A DNA stretch of 64,000 nt from Anastatus disparis (Eukaryota > Arthropoda > Insecta > Hymenoptera > Eupelmidae), in the NCBI GenBank assembly GCA_017163975.1, contig JAFFSR010000017.1, forward strand, positions 744,001-808,000. Reading direction: 5' to 3'. Each line of letters starts with the position of its first letter. The first letter of the stretch is position 1. A program made the position numbers and the translations under genes. Below, one piece after another: positions 33,723 through 44,515 of the stretch. The notes beneath the pieces were generated by a model, which was not told where the DNA came from, made no database searches, and saw nothing but the letters and a program-made list of their open reading frames with translations.

Positions 33723-34804
33723 CTTCATTTTCTCGTAGTTTCACTACTTCATTATAAAAATAACGAGAACAGTCAAAATATTGATTAACCATTTTATAAC
33801 TCCAATCATATGGCATCAAGCTTAAAATTTTTATTTTTCATTAGTATTAGATGCTAAATTATAATAATTCACTGAGTTCTTGATAAATGCTTTAAACGCT
33901 ACTGAATCCTGATGAATTTCATTTAAATTTGAAAAATTTGGTAATTCAATATCATATACTTTACACATTGTAGTGGTAATTTCGCCAACAATACATTGTA
34001 ATGCATCTAATGCTTTATTTTTCAATCTATCAAGCGTTAATTTATTTTTATCTATAGGTAAAATATTAAACATTGCATAAAGTGAATCTAAATTTTTTGC
34101 ATTTTGACTTGTAGATATGAAGTTCTCAGAGTTTTGTAAACTTGCTAATGATTCACTATTACTTTCGCTGCTTTGAGTCGCAGTAGCTTTCACATCAGAT
34201 TTTATATTTTGTTGTGTTTCGAACTCTGATACTATTGACTGGATTCTGTTATAACAAGAGGAACATACTGTGACACCTGATAACAATTCAATATCGCTGC
34301 AGGCTACTGCAAATTTTACAGATATATTTTCATCTACTATTTTCAGAAAATTATTCACTGGATTTCTGTGTCTTTTAAAGGGATCACGGCAATAGTTATT
34401 TTGCTTACCATAGTTTAATATTGCAGTCTTTATTTTTCTATAACAATTACGACATTTTTTTGCCCTGGGATTAATCTAATGTTTAGAATTTTTTCAAAAC
34501 TTTCACAATCCTGAAGACTTAATACATTCAAATGAATTTTCACATTCACTACATGTTTGTTGAATGGGTCGCAACATTTTTTTTGTTTCATTGAATAATG
34601 TCTTAAATATTTATCAGCATGGTGAGTGCAAATTACATCATTGCAATCAATTTTAAAACCAGGAACACGGTAACTCAAATATTTTAAGTCATCTTTGCTA
34701 AAAGAATCTATATTTTTTAAAGTATTATTTTGTGTATAAGAATCACTGATACATTTTTCAGTTTCATGTACTAATAGTTTTGCAATATAGCAATTTAAAG
34801 CCAT

Positions 34805-35136
34805 ATTTAAAAAACTTCTTGTTTATTTTTTCCCATTTATTTACTATGATTAAAAGTAATAATTGCTATTTTAAAAAAACAACAATCGAAAGTAACATAG
34901 ACGTTCATTCTAGTTTTATTTAGTACACGATCGTATAAACAGGTATGAAAATTCACAAGGTGAGGGTAGGGCTCGAATTTATAGTCATGACTTGAGTATT
35001 GAGTATCACTTGGAACTTAAGTATCATTACTTGAGTATCAGCTGTTACTTCAATTTTTTTATATGAAATATTAAATCACACAGATATGATAGTCGTCGGT
35101 AAAGATGTCACACTCAATTAAAGTAATAGCTGATAC
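34805..35136. other. 5' flank of the transposase gene
   Basis: Between the start codon and the right terminal repeat. AT-rich, with repeated ACTTGAGTATCA words at 34,990-35,040. No clear TATA box was singled out. Confidence 0.4.
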
Positions 35137-35326
35137 CCCTATTGAAAATAATGACGTCTTTGGACGTGTCTGGATTTGGAACAAAAAAAGACGTCTTTCA
35201 AAGACGTCTTTTAAAGACGTCTTTTTTTGTTACAAATCCAGACACATCCAAAGACGTCTTTTAAAGACGTCTTTAAAAGACGTCTTCTAAAGACGTCTTT
35301 AAAAGACGTCATTATTTTCAATAGGG
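35137..35326 (+). repeat. Complete 190-bp GACGTC-rich MITE in the right arm
   Basis: Framed by CCCTATTGAAAATAATGACG and CGTCATTATTTTCAATAGGG. It contains a run of AAAGACGTCTTT palindromes and the inverted pair TGTCTGGATTTGGAACAAAA / TTGTTACAAATCCAGACA. Its outer part is included in the transposon arm duplication. A 61-codon open frame across it is a repeat by-product. Confidence 0.8.
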
Positions 35327-36412
35327 ACTTAACGATGTTATAAGAAAAAAATAAAGTTGTTTATTTTAGATGTTAGCAGACTTACATTTATACTTCATCA
35401 AAGATATTGAAATTACAAGCAATAATTTTTAATTAGAGCTTCAATAAGAGTCCTGAAGTATCATAGAAATTAAGTTATAGGAAATTTAAGACCAATCTAA
35501 AAATCGGCTAGAGTAAGCGTTCACGGATTTGATACCTTGAGAAATAAAAAATTCTCAAACTGTTATAACTTTTATTCTAAACGACCTAGAGACCTATACT
35601 CAAGCATAAAATCAAGTTTTTTATCGCTCATTTCATAATTTATAGCCTGTTGAATCTTTTAAGGTTTTCGCATTTATGAGTAGAAGACGCAACAGCTGGG
35701 TGTATTGATTTACTTGTGAAGCAAAATACTGAATTATGAGAGGTTCAAATAATAGTAAAATCGTAGGATACCATTGACCAGGCCTATTTGGCCTCATTTT
35801 ACGTGACTTATAGAAAGTTTTCTTGTAAGATTTAGTGAATTTGAAGTTGTCCGGCCAGAGTTACAATGATCTAAATTTTGTAAAAAACGTATATTTTAGA
35901 AATTTTGCAAACTTTAAACCTTTGTATCTCCGTCAATTTTAAACCTTTTTGAAAATTTAAAAATGCAAATTAAAGCTTTCTTTTTGACCAATAAAACAAA
36001 ATTTTGATAATTTAAAAATATCAAAATTCAAATGAGTTACAGCTGTTTAAAAATTGTCAAAAATGTCAAAAATCAGTATTTTATTCTAAGAGTTTTCAGA
36101 AGCCTGATTAGAATTTTTTAAAAATATAATTACGAAAATTTAAAATTAACATAAAAACGAAGAAATTGCCGCCTGCCGAATTAAAATATGTTAAAAACTC
36201 GAGTCTTGGCAGAATTTTGAAAAAGAGTGAAAAACAGCCGAAAAAAGCGGAGTTTTTGACCTTTGAAAGGCCATATTTCGGCGAGTTTTGCACTTAGAGA
36301 GCTGAAATTTTGCATAGATTCCTAACTTTAATAATACTAAAACATATCTCAAAATCAGCAAAATCGGTGATCCACATGCGCACACTTTTATAAAAAGATG
36401 TTATTTTGACCC
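35187..36412 (-). repeat. Right terminal inverted repeat of the 10-kb transposon
   Basis: Reverse complement of 26,290-27,516. It ends in GATGTTATTTTGACCC followed by a short TA tract. Confidence 0.9.
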
Positions 36413-37633
36413 ATATATATATATACGTATGTATACACATGTCACATAGAAACGAAAACCAAACTTTTGTTTTCTATGCGACGAAAATTTTATAATTTTA
36501 ACTCCAAATATTTACAAAAACAATTTACTTTCAATCATAATCATAAGGAAATAGATTTAATAATAATTAAGGTTAATTAATCAATACACACACATTATAG
36601 CGAATTTAATATTAAAAAAAATTTTAATGCGTAAAAGATTTTCGATAAATAATTTTTACTAGTTTTTAATTATTATTTTTATATAAAGAAAAGAAAAAAA
36701 ATATACAATATTAAGTTAACAAAGGGAAACAATTCTAGCCTCAAATAATATTTCTCTTTTAACTTCTTTCTTTGATTTCTTAAAGGATGCATGCACTTAT
36801 AACATACACATCTGTAAGCTATAAAACCTCGCTTCTTTAGATGTACTGTCCTGCAAGCGTTCTTTCATTTTCAAAATTTTACTTTAACCTTTAAACAAAA
36901 TGATTTTTTTCGATTTTATAATAATTCGGTCGTAATTGTTCCCCTTTTAAATAGTAATAGAAATAATCGTAATTAAGTTAAGAGAAAATTTAAAGAAAAA
37001 AAAAACGAAAAGCACAAGAAGAAAAAATTCAAAAATAAAAATAAAAACAAAAAAAAAAACTATTAACAATGGCGTTTTGTAAGAAATTGTAGCTCTACAC
37101 ATATAGCGAATAATATTGCAAATAAAATTAAATAACAAAGGAAATACTATATCAATTACTCTTTTAAAAATCATTAAATTCTAGCAAAATAGGCATATTT
37201 TATACCGTTTTAAAGAGAATTTTAATTGCAATATTATAGAGATATTTAATTTAGACCGTAGTTAGTTAATAACGATTTATAATGATTTTTAATGAGTTAA
37301 GAAAAATTGTAAAAGATCAAGAGACAAAATAGGGCTTCTCTAAGGGAGGTGGCATATCTTTCCAGATATACCACCTCTGCTGCAAGAAAAACTTCTATTC
37401 CCTATTTTCTCTCTTTGTCTTACACATTACTCAAGGCCAAAGCTCAAAATTTGGGAGGGTTTAAGGTTCCTCTCTGACCTCTTAAGAAAAGCACAGGCCA
37501 ATGGAAATCATGTAAAAAAGCGTTAGAAAAACAATTTTCTCTAATTGGAGAAAATCGTTAGATAATTTTGTAGATTATCTATTAGCATGCTACAGTGTTA
37601 GTTGTTTAGGTATAAAAAGGGCCTGACCGACCG
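36413..37633. other. AT-rich flank with one small hairpin
   Basis: Only one clear structure, at 37,322-37,424: ACAAAATAGGGCTTCTCTAA and GGAGGTGGCATATCT pair with AGATATACCACCTC and ATTCCCTATTTTCTCTC. The minus-strand frame at 36,947-37,174 is phenylalanine-rich low-complexity sequence. The last 200 bp may belong to the following retrotransposon. Confidence 0.5.
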
Positions 37634-38380
37634 ATGTACACACACTCCTTAATTTTTCTTGCTCGACTTCACTTCTCGAGATCGATACGTGACACACTCG
37701 ACCCCTGTTTCGTCGAGCACATATTATATGCTGATGACCTCCAAATCTATACTCAGGTCCCTTATGAACATGTGAATGAAGGTATTCGTATTTTGCAGAG
37801 GGCGGCCAGGGCGGTGTCGGGGTGGGCTGTCGATGCTTCTCTCACATTAAATGCAAGCAAAACTAAAGCAATCGTTTTTGGCAGTAGTCGATTTATTAAT
37901 GACTTCTATACTGGTGAGTCGAGAACGATTGAGCTTGAAAGTGGTGTCGACATATCTTTCTCTGATACCGTTGTGAGCCTTGGTGTTGTGCTTGACGCTG
38001 GGTTGTCATGGGAGCCGCACATTAATATGGTGACTAAAAAATTTAATAGGATAATGTATAGTTTGCGGTTTTTTTGTCGGTACACCACTGAGGCCCTGCA
38101 AAAACAACTCGCAGCCGCCTTGTTGTTTCCGCACCTCGACTACTGCTCAGTAGTTTTGCTCGATGCTTCGCAGGGGTTGAGAAGACGTTTACAAAGACTA
38201 CAAAATTCATGTGTGAGATATGTAATGGGTGTGAGAATGGGCGATCATGTCTCTCCTCATAGAGCTGCTCTTGGTTGGCTGCGTTCTGATTCAAGGAGAC
38301 AGTATTTTATGGCAGTACTTATGTACAAAATAGTGCGCATGAATACTCCAGAGTATCTAGTGAGTCTCTTTACTAGATAT
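37634..38380 (+). pseudogene. Non-LTR retrotransposon reverse transcriptase, 3' part (interrupted)
   Basis: The frame contains the catalytic YADDLQIY motif about 33 residues in. It also has the thumb-region signature LTLNASKTKAIVFGSS and the SLGVVLDAGLSWEPHI block, then the HLDYCSVV segment, all in the order seen in CR1/Jockey-like reverse transcriptases. Everything upstream of the palm motif (endonuclease, ORF1, first RT blocks) is missing: a 5' truncation as is usual for such elements. The frame is cut at 38,380 by a foldback element after LFTRY and resumes at 40,124. Without that insertion the reading frame would be continuous to its stop at 40,319. Confidence 0.82.
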
Positions 38381-40123
38381 CGACGCCTCCTAATCATAAG
38401 ATTCTACTTCAAAAGTGCTCGCAACAAAATGCTATTTCAAATCCAATTCAATAAAAGTCTCTTTCGAATCATAATGCAACACAATGCTGATTCCCGTAAC
38501 GCGTCAACAAAATTCTCTTTCACAGACCAGTGCAACATAATTCTATTTCGGTGACCAATGCAATACAATTCTCATTCGAGCTCAGTACAATATAATTCTA
38601 ACTCGTCGGACAGCGCAAGAAAATTCTACTTCGGATGTTAGAACAACAAAATTCTGTTTCGGAGAAATAAGAATTTACGATTGTTCTAAATTATTAGCAT
38701 GCATAATTGATAATCTATTATTATTAAAATATATTGTATTAAACAGTAATGATATTATATTTTAATGCTATTAATACAAAAAAATATATAGTGATATAAA
38801 TATGAATATATTCAATAAGCACGTACGAAAAAACTCGGACATTCTTAAAATGTTCTACGTGAAATAACAATCTGAAAAATTCACAGCTACTCTTTGGACT
38901 AAATAGAATCATTTTAAGGGGACTTGTTTTTATATTTTTTTTTTCGCTCCACTCTAATATATAGGCTTGTCTCTGAAACTTTTCACTTTTCAGTTATTGA
39001 AAAAAAATTATTCAAAAACATCATGAGAAAGTTAAAAGTTTTGAAGATTTGCCTATGTACATTATATTATCAAATACATTCTTATATATAAACATACGAT
39101 AATTATTTAATGAAAATAAATGATGAATAAGTTTAGAAATTTTTTATCTTTTTCAGTTTATTTGGAAAACTGTTGAAAATATTAATAGCTTTGACATAGC
39201 TATTCTTACTACTAAAAGTTTGAATTTTTCGTCGTATGATAATATTTTTATGTACAGTACCGGCCAACAATTCTGAGCAGGTTATCAAATTTTTGCTTCG
39301 ACTTTGAAAAAGCATATCTCCTTCAATTTTGATCCTAGAAAAAATTTTAAAAAAGCATTTTAAAGTATTCTTTAAAGCTTTCTTTTTGGCTTACTTACAT
39401 TTTTTTAATATGTAAAAAAAAATAGCCGCTTAGGTAATTTTAAAATTTTTTCACTTTTGCATTTTTGTTCAATTAGCTGTAGTTTTTTAATAATTGAGCT
39501 AGAAAAAATTTGAAAAAGATTTGAAAAGGGCTTCAAAAATTCTGTATGCAGCTACTTTTTAAAAAAATTTATACATTATTTTTTGTCAAGTTTTAAGCAC
39601 TTAAACTTATAGATCTAATACTTTTGCAGTTGTAAAAAACACTTAAATAGTAAGTAGAAGGTGTACATAGGTGTAGTAGTAATTTAATTTTAATAGGAAA
39701 TTATAACTATTTATTATTAATAATAAAACATAATAAAGTATGAAACAACAAAAAGATTTATTTTGTAAAAATGTTGTCGTAGAAATCAAAAGTTTTGAAT
39801 TATAATAATAATAAATTGATTAATATTATAAATTAATATTTACAAAACAGAATTTTGTTGTTCTTACATCCGAAGTAGAATTTTGTTGCGCTGTTCGACG
39901 AGTTAGAATTATATTGTACTGATCTCGAATGAGAATTGTATTGCATTGGTCACCGAAATAGAATTATGTTGCACTGGTCTGTGAAGGAGAATTTTGTTGA
40001 CGCGTTACGGGAATCAGCATTGTGTTGCATTATGATTCGAAAGAGACTTTTATTGAGTTGGATTTGAAATAGCATTTTGTTGCGAGCACTTCTGAAGTAG
40101 AATCTTATGATTAGGAGGCGTCG
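38381..40123. mobile_element. 1.74-kb foldback inserted in the reverse transcriptase
   Basis: Ends CGACGCCTCCTAATCATAAG and CTTATGATTAGGAGGCGTCG. ATAT lies outside both (38,377-38,380; 40,124-40,127), and removing the element with one ATAT restores the reverse-transcriptase frame. The arms, 38,381-38,690 and 39,845-40,123, consist of 30-35-bp units ending in AACAAAATTCTATTTCGG. Because of these, frames rich in FSFTDQCN repeats appear on both strands. The centre (38,700-39,840) is AT-rich, with ACAGTACCGGCCAACAATTC at 39,254, reminiscent of a Tc1-type end. Confidence 0.87.
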
Positions 40124-40319
40124 ATATGTACCTAGGGTAGCCACTAGAGGAGAGATAAAGGACTTCGCAGTACCCTTCATGCATACTGAGACTGGGAGAA
40201 ATTCCTTTCAAGTTCAAGGTGCGCATTTTTGGAACTCCCTGCCTGCCGGTATAAAAAATCTTCCATCGCTCGGCAGGTTTAAATCGGCTTTGAGGAGGTA
40301 CTTATTCGACCTCGAGTGA
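40124..40319 (+). pseudogene. Reverse transcriptase C-terminus (continuation)
   Basis: Continues the frame broken at 38,380. YVPRVATRGEIKDFAVP, then NSFQVQGAHFWNSLPAGI and FKSALRRYLFDLE, is the typical C-terminal tail of CR1/L2/Jockey-like polymerases (the WNSLP motif near the end). The stop codon is TGA at 40,317-40,319. Confidence 0.8.
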
Positions 40320-40902
40320 TCTTAATTTTAAGTATTTTAATTTTATGTTAATTTATTTTGTTTTGTCTTATATTTAGATTTAAGGTGTGAATGTATTTAT
40401 TAGCGCGAATGATGGTTGAATGAATGCAGAAAGAATGAGTGATTCTGTTTCTTTTTATTAATAGTTATGACATCTTCGGTATCAAGTTTTTATTCTTTGA
40501 ATTTTATTATTATATTATTTTTTATTATTTATTGTTGCATTGTTTTGTCCAATTTTATTTTTATTTGATGTCATGACTATGCTTTATGCTTTATCTTTAA
40601 AATTGTGTTATTTGATTTTAATTTGATTTTAATTTTATGACTGATAGATATTTAAGACAGTTTTTATTGTAATTTATGTTTTCATGCTTTCTGCGTGTAT
40701 TTAGAGTAGTCTGTGATATCGCTTTTACATAGTGACTTACTGATACAGTATTATATATTAATTTTATTATTTGACTGTGATATCTTATCATATTATGTGC
40801 AATACTTTATACAGAATTATTATTTATTGCTTGATGTATTACATGCCTTTTTGTACTCTTTTACAAAATAAATTAATATCTATCTATCTATCTATCTATC
40901 AA
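40320..40902 (+). repeat. 3' UTR and ATCT-repeat tail of the non-LTR element
   Basis: T-rich, non-coding sequence that ends in AATAAATTAATATCTATCTA with about six TATC units at 40,875-40,902. A short microsatellite tail is the normal 3' end of many CR1/L2-type elements and supports the + orientation. Confidence 0.75.
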
Positions 40903-41382
40903 ACTTAGAAATTTTTTAGTACTAAAACTTAACATTTCGAATCAAACTTAGAAATTTTTTCTACTTTTCAAAATCAACTTAGAATTTTTACTCATTATAA
41001 TTTTTTTTCTCGAAATAACTTAGAGATTTTTCTCATTTTTTATCGTGACTTACTATTTGGATTTTTCTTTAAAAATAGATTTTACTCATTATAATTCGAA
41101 GGATTTCTTTTAAATATTTTACTTATTTCTCTCTTACTCGAATCGACTTAGAATTATAATTTTAATAGTAAATAAAATACGAAAATAGTTGGTTAATTTT
41201 GTAACACAATTTCTTTTTATTGAATAAATAAAATCAAAATTTAAATAACATCTTTTTATTTTTAAAAAGAAGTTCCCTTCATTTCCCTTAAGAGTAAGTA
41301 ATTTTTATAACGTAAATAATTGTACAATCAAAGAAAAAATCTAAGAAAAGAAAACATAAACTAACCAAACAAATTAATATTA
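40903..41382. repeat. AACTTAGAAATTTTT degenerate repeats
   Basis: About six loose copies of (AAT)CAAACTTAGAAATTTTT occur within the first 260 bp. The remainder is A/T-rich with no gene. Confidence 0.55.
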
Positions 41383-42345
41383 CGGTCACTTCACGAGAGA
41401 CTATAATATTACTTGTTGGTTAGTACTTAATTTTTTATGTCAAAAGGGCAAATCAGTTAATAGTTTCGAACCTTTTTTTCTAAATACTATTTTTACACTT
41501 TTAAATAAAATTTTTAATTTACTTGTCTTCATATATAATTTTATCTTTCGGATTTCTTGAAAAGGAAGAAATACAGAAATTAAAAATATTTTTGGTCACT
41601 TCACGAGAGACCGAGTATTTTCTAACTTTATAGAAAACTTTATATCAGCTGAACATTGGTCACTTCGGGAGAGACTTTTGTTTGGTTGCTATAAATTCCT
41701 TTCTTCTTTAAAATAGAAATTAAAAAGAAGACGTAGACTTTTTCCATTTATTTAAAATAAATTTAAAGAATTTTTGATTAATAAAAGATAAAAATTCCTT
41801 CCTAAAGAATTTGTATATTAATTTGTTTTATAAATAATAAAAATTTTCATGAAAAAGAAAATGAAAATAAAGAAACATAAGCAAGACTAACTAGCACAAA
41901 CGCACACTTCGACATATTTCTAATACTTTTGGGACGGACATACCCAAGAAATAAAAATAATAAAATTGAAGGAAGTTTTATAATTTCGATTTATTCTGGT
42001 CACATAAGGAGAGACCTTTATGAATTCAAATTATAACGCGTAGGGTAGCTACAAAATAAAAACGAGTAGGCGAGTCACGCAAAAATAACTCGGTCACTTC
42101 AGGAGAGACTAAGTTATTATTGACTCAATAATTTCGACAAAAGTTACTTTTATTTAATTCTATCTATTAAAAATTTTCATAACACATTTTTATAAATCTT
42201 GTTACACTTTTGTTTGCTCTGGTCACTTAAGGAGAGACCTTTGCGAATAAAATTGGTAACGCGCGATGGATAGCAAACAAAAAAATCTAATTAGGAAAGC
42301 CATTCTAAAATAGCCCGGTCACTTCACGAGAGACTCGGTTATTAA
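41383..42345 (+). repeat. Seven hairpins sharing a GGTCACTTCACGAGAGACC core
   Basis: Cores start at 41,383, 41,594, 41,658, 41,998, 42,092, 42,221 and 42,317. The core (GGTCAC-N5-GAGAGAC, 18-19 nt) is closed by GTC/GAC pairing. In each copy it is flanked by a different but complementary outer stem: AATATTA/TAATATT in the first, AAAATA/TATTTT in the second, AACA/TGTT in the third, ATTC/GAAT in the fourth, ATAACT/AGTTAT in the fifth, AATAGCC/GGTTATT in the seventh. Copies four and five repeat as six and seven with a period near 225 bp. No open frames cross the region. The nature of the element is unknown. Confidence 0.7.
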
Positions 42346-42789
42346 TGACTTTTAGAACGAAATGTAATTTTATCAATTAAATATGAAATTTAAGGAACTA
42401 ACACATTTATTCATAAAATAAATTCGCATAATTTCAATTTACAAAATATTAGAAATATTTTTCTTTTGCGTTTTTTTATATATTAATCATTAATAACTAA
42501 ATAAATAAATAAAAGTAACTAAAATAAAAATTTCATAATGAAATTTGATTAGTTTTTCCTAAAATAAAAAAACGGAATTAGTATATGCGTCTTAAATAAT
42601 CAAAATACAGAATACGTTGACTGACGGGAACTTAATACCCGAGTTTTACTGCTAGGTAGTGACTCAAAAACTAGGATAACATTGCGCCAGTTATCCACCC
42701 TAAAAAAATAACATCGTTTTATAGTTTACGAAAGTTACTATAAATCAGATGTTCCAATATCGAAATTAAAACCTTCGATTGCGGTTATC
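42346..42789. other. AT-rich spacer
   Basis: No gene. The last 150 bp contains ACTTAATACCCGAGTTTTAC and TAACATTGCGCCAGTTATCC, words that look less random than the AT-rich background but were not assigned. Confidence 0.4.
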
Positions 42790-42914
42790 ACAGATCTCAC
42801 ATGAGAGTTAATACAATATTTTCAGTAGATATGATTTTTCTCGGATTGTTCTTTAAATTTAAATATATTTACACTCTTCCGATTCTCATTTATTTAAAAT
42901 AAGTTCATACTTAT

Positions 42915-43190
42915 AAGTAGAATCGGTTGTAGCGCAGGGACTAAGGCTCTTGGTTCATGCTGTAGCAGACCGGAGTTGAATCCCCGAGAAAATTTTGGAA
43001 AAGTTTTTATGAATTTTTCTCTGTGAAATAGAACCAGGAGACCAGGAAAAACCAATTACAAATTTTTCCTGGCTAATAAAAATTACACGAGTAAAGTGTA
43101 ATCACGGGTTTCAGTCTACAGCGATCAAGAGACCCACTAGCAATAAAATAGAGGAGAAGATGATATCTCCAATCCTTAGTGGAAATATAA
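42915..43190 (+). repeat. tRNA-derived SINE (A/B family), copy in segment B
   Basis: A box TAGCGCAGGGACTAAGG and B box GGAGTTGAATCCCC are better preserved than in segment A. The body differs from copy A mainly by an extra GAGTAAAGTGTAATCA near 43,090. Confidence 0.6.
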
Positions 43191-44515
43191 AATGTGCATT
43201 ACTGTTTGAAATCATTTCGATTTTTTTAAAACTTTTTAAAACTGTTTAAAACTGTTTAAAGGTGTTTGAAACTGTTTAAAACCATTCAAAACTGTTCCAG
43301 CTAATAAAAAAAAGTTCATATTGATTTGAAGTTGTTTTAAAATATTTTGAATATTTAAAATAATCTTTATAACTTCTTAACATAAAAAATTCAAAGCTAT
43401 TAGACGCCGTTTGAAATCATTTCGAACTTTTCAAAACTTTTTGAAAGTGTTAAATTATTTAAAACTGTTCATAACTGTTTTAAATGTCCTAAATTTCGCA
43501 CTAATAAACAGTTTCAAGCAGTTTTAAACATTTTTAAACATTTTATATTTCCGCTAGGGATTACAAACAATTCTGATATTTATTCATTTGAAAAAAAACG
43601 GAATTAATTTTTAAACTATATTTGATTGATAAAGCAAACCCTTAAAAATTTTGTTTAATAATAGGTCATTTATTTTTGTCCTTTTCTAATCTAAATCTCA
43701 ACTTTATTTTATATTGTGTCATGAAATGAATTTTTAAATTAGTGTTATTCAAAAACTACGTAGTAACAAAAAGATATAATTTTTTTATAAATTATTGATT
43801 TTTTTAATAATGTAGCATAAAAGAAAAAAATAATTTGACATTAGTGAGTAATAAAATAATCAATAAGTGTTAATCAAAAACATGTATTATTTGTTAGATA
43901 TTAAAAGAAAACAGGCACGTTTGTTCTAAATGTATCCTATAGCAGGTGGCTCATCTTTGTCCTTTCATACTAACGAAATGAAATTTCATTTTTAACTGTA
44001 GAATATTAAAAATAAGGAAGCCTTATTTTTCACCATGAAAATAGTTATTAGACATTCTTTTGAAATGATATTAAATTAGTATGTGAAAATGTTCCTTTCA
44101 TCACGGAATTTCACGCAAAATTTTAACTACACAGCGTAAAAAGTTCTTCTTAACTTTAAAGAGGGTGTTTTTCAATAGAAGAAATACGGTGCAGAGAAAT
44201 GAATTTCTTTGAGTCAAAGAAAAATCATTTTTAAATTCATGAAATAATTTTTAAAATAAAAAAAAACCTTTAAATATTCTTCGGTAAAATATTATATTCG
44301 AAAAAAAATGTTCGAATTTAGAAAAATATCTTATTAACTTTAAGAAATTAGTTACTTCCAAAATAGTGTGGAAAATCAGTAAAACTTTCTTAAAAACAAT
44401 GCTATACTTTTTTATTGAAGAAATGTAATATTTATTTAAAATAATTTTTATATAAAATAGAAAAAAATATCTCACATCAAATAATTTATCAATTCAAAGA
44501 CATCATTTTTTAATT

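Larger units (their letters stand above)
29212..34804 (-). pseudogene. Four-exon zinc-finger / DDE-like transposase gene, about 840 codons
   Basis: Exons: 34,804-33,723, 30,856-29,827, 29,705-29,484 and 29,395-29,212, with GT-AG introns whose phases all fit. The N-terminal third has cysteine-rich modules typical of DNA-binding heads (KKCCDPFNKH, then CRNC and YCRDPF…, then VTVCSSC). The second exon has a CxnC-rich region and MDFSEN, the first acidic motif. The block SDGAPTQYKN, followed after the third intron by FINLCHHEEDF and SATSHGKNVCDG, is the conserved catalytic core of an insect/cnidarian transposase family that I recognise by pattern but cannot assign to a named superfamily. Defects: one base missing in the A-run at 34,455-34,461, one missing at 33,834-33,838, and an in-frame TAG at 29,942-29,940. 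The first intron holds a 2.3-kb foldback. If the two homopolymer breaks are sequencing errors, one stop codon remains. Confidence 0.8.
26290..36412 (-). mobile_element. 10.1-kb DNA transposon with 1.2-kb terminal inverted repeats
   Basis: The outermost bases are GGGTCAAAATAACATC at 26,290 and GATGTTATTTTGACCC ending at 36,412. The two arms (26,290-27,516 and 35,187-36,412) are nearly identical by eye. It is inserted in a TA tract (TATAT outside both ends), so the exact target duplication cannot be measured. Inside, on the minus strand, lies a multi-exon transposase gene (34,804-29,212). The combination of long TIRs and a matching gene marks this as the autonomous-size member of its family. 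Later insertions add at least 2.9 kb (27,517-28,080 and 30,903-33,196). Confidence 0.85.

Noticed and set aside
38043..38294. Minus-strand frames antisense to the reverse transcriptase
   Set aside because: They lie fully within the reverse-transcriptase frame on the other strand and show no features of their own.
39254..39320. Tc1/mariner end (ACAGTACCGGCCAACAATT)
   Set aside because: No partner end, TA duplication or transposase was found; similarity is limited to a short word.
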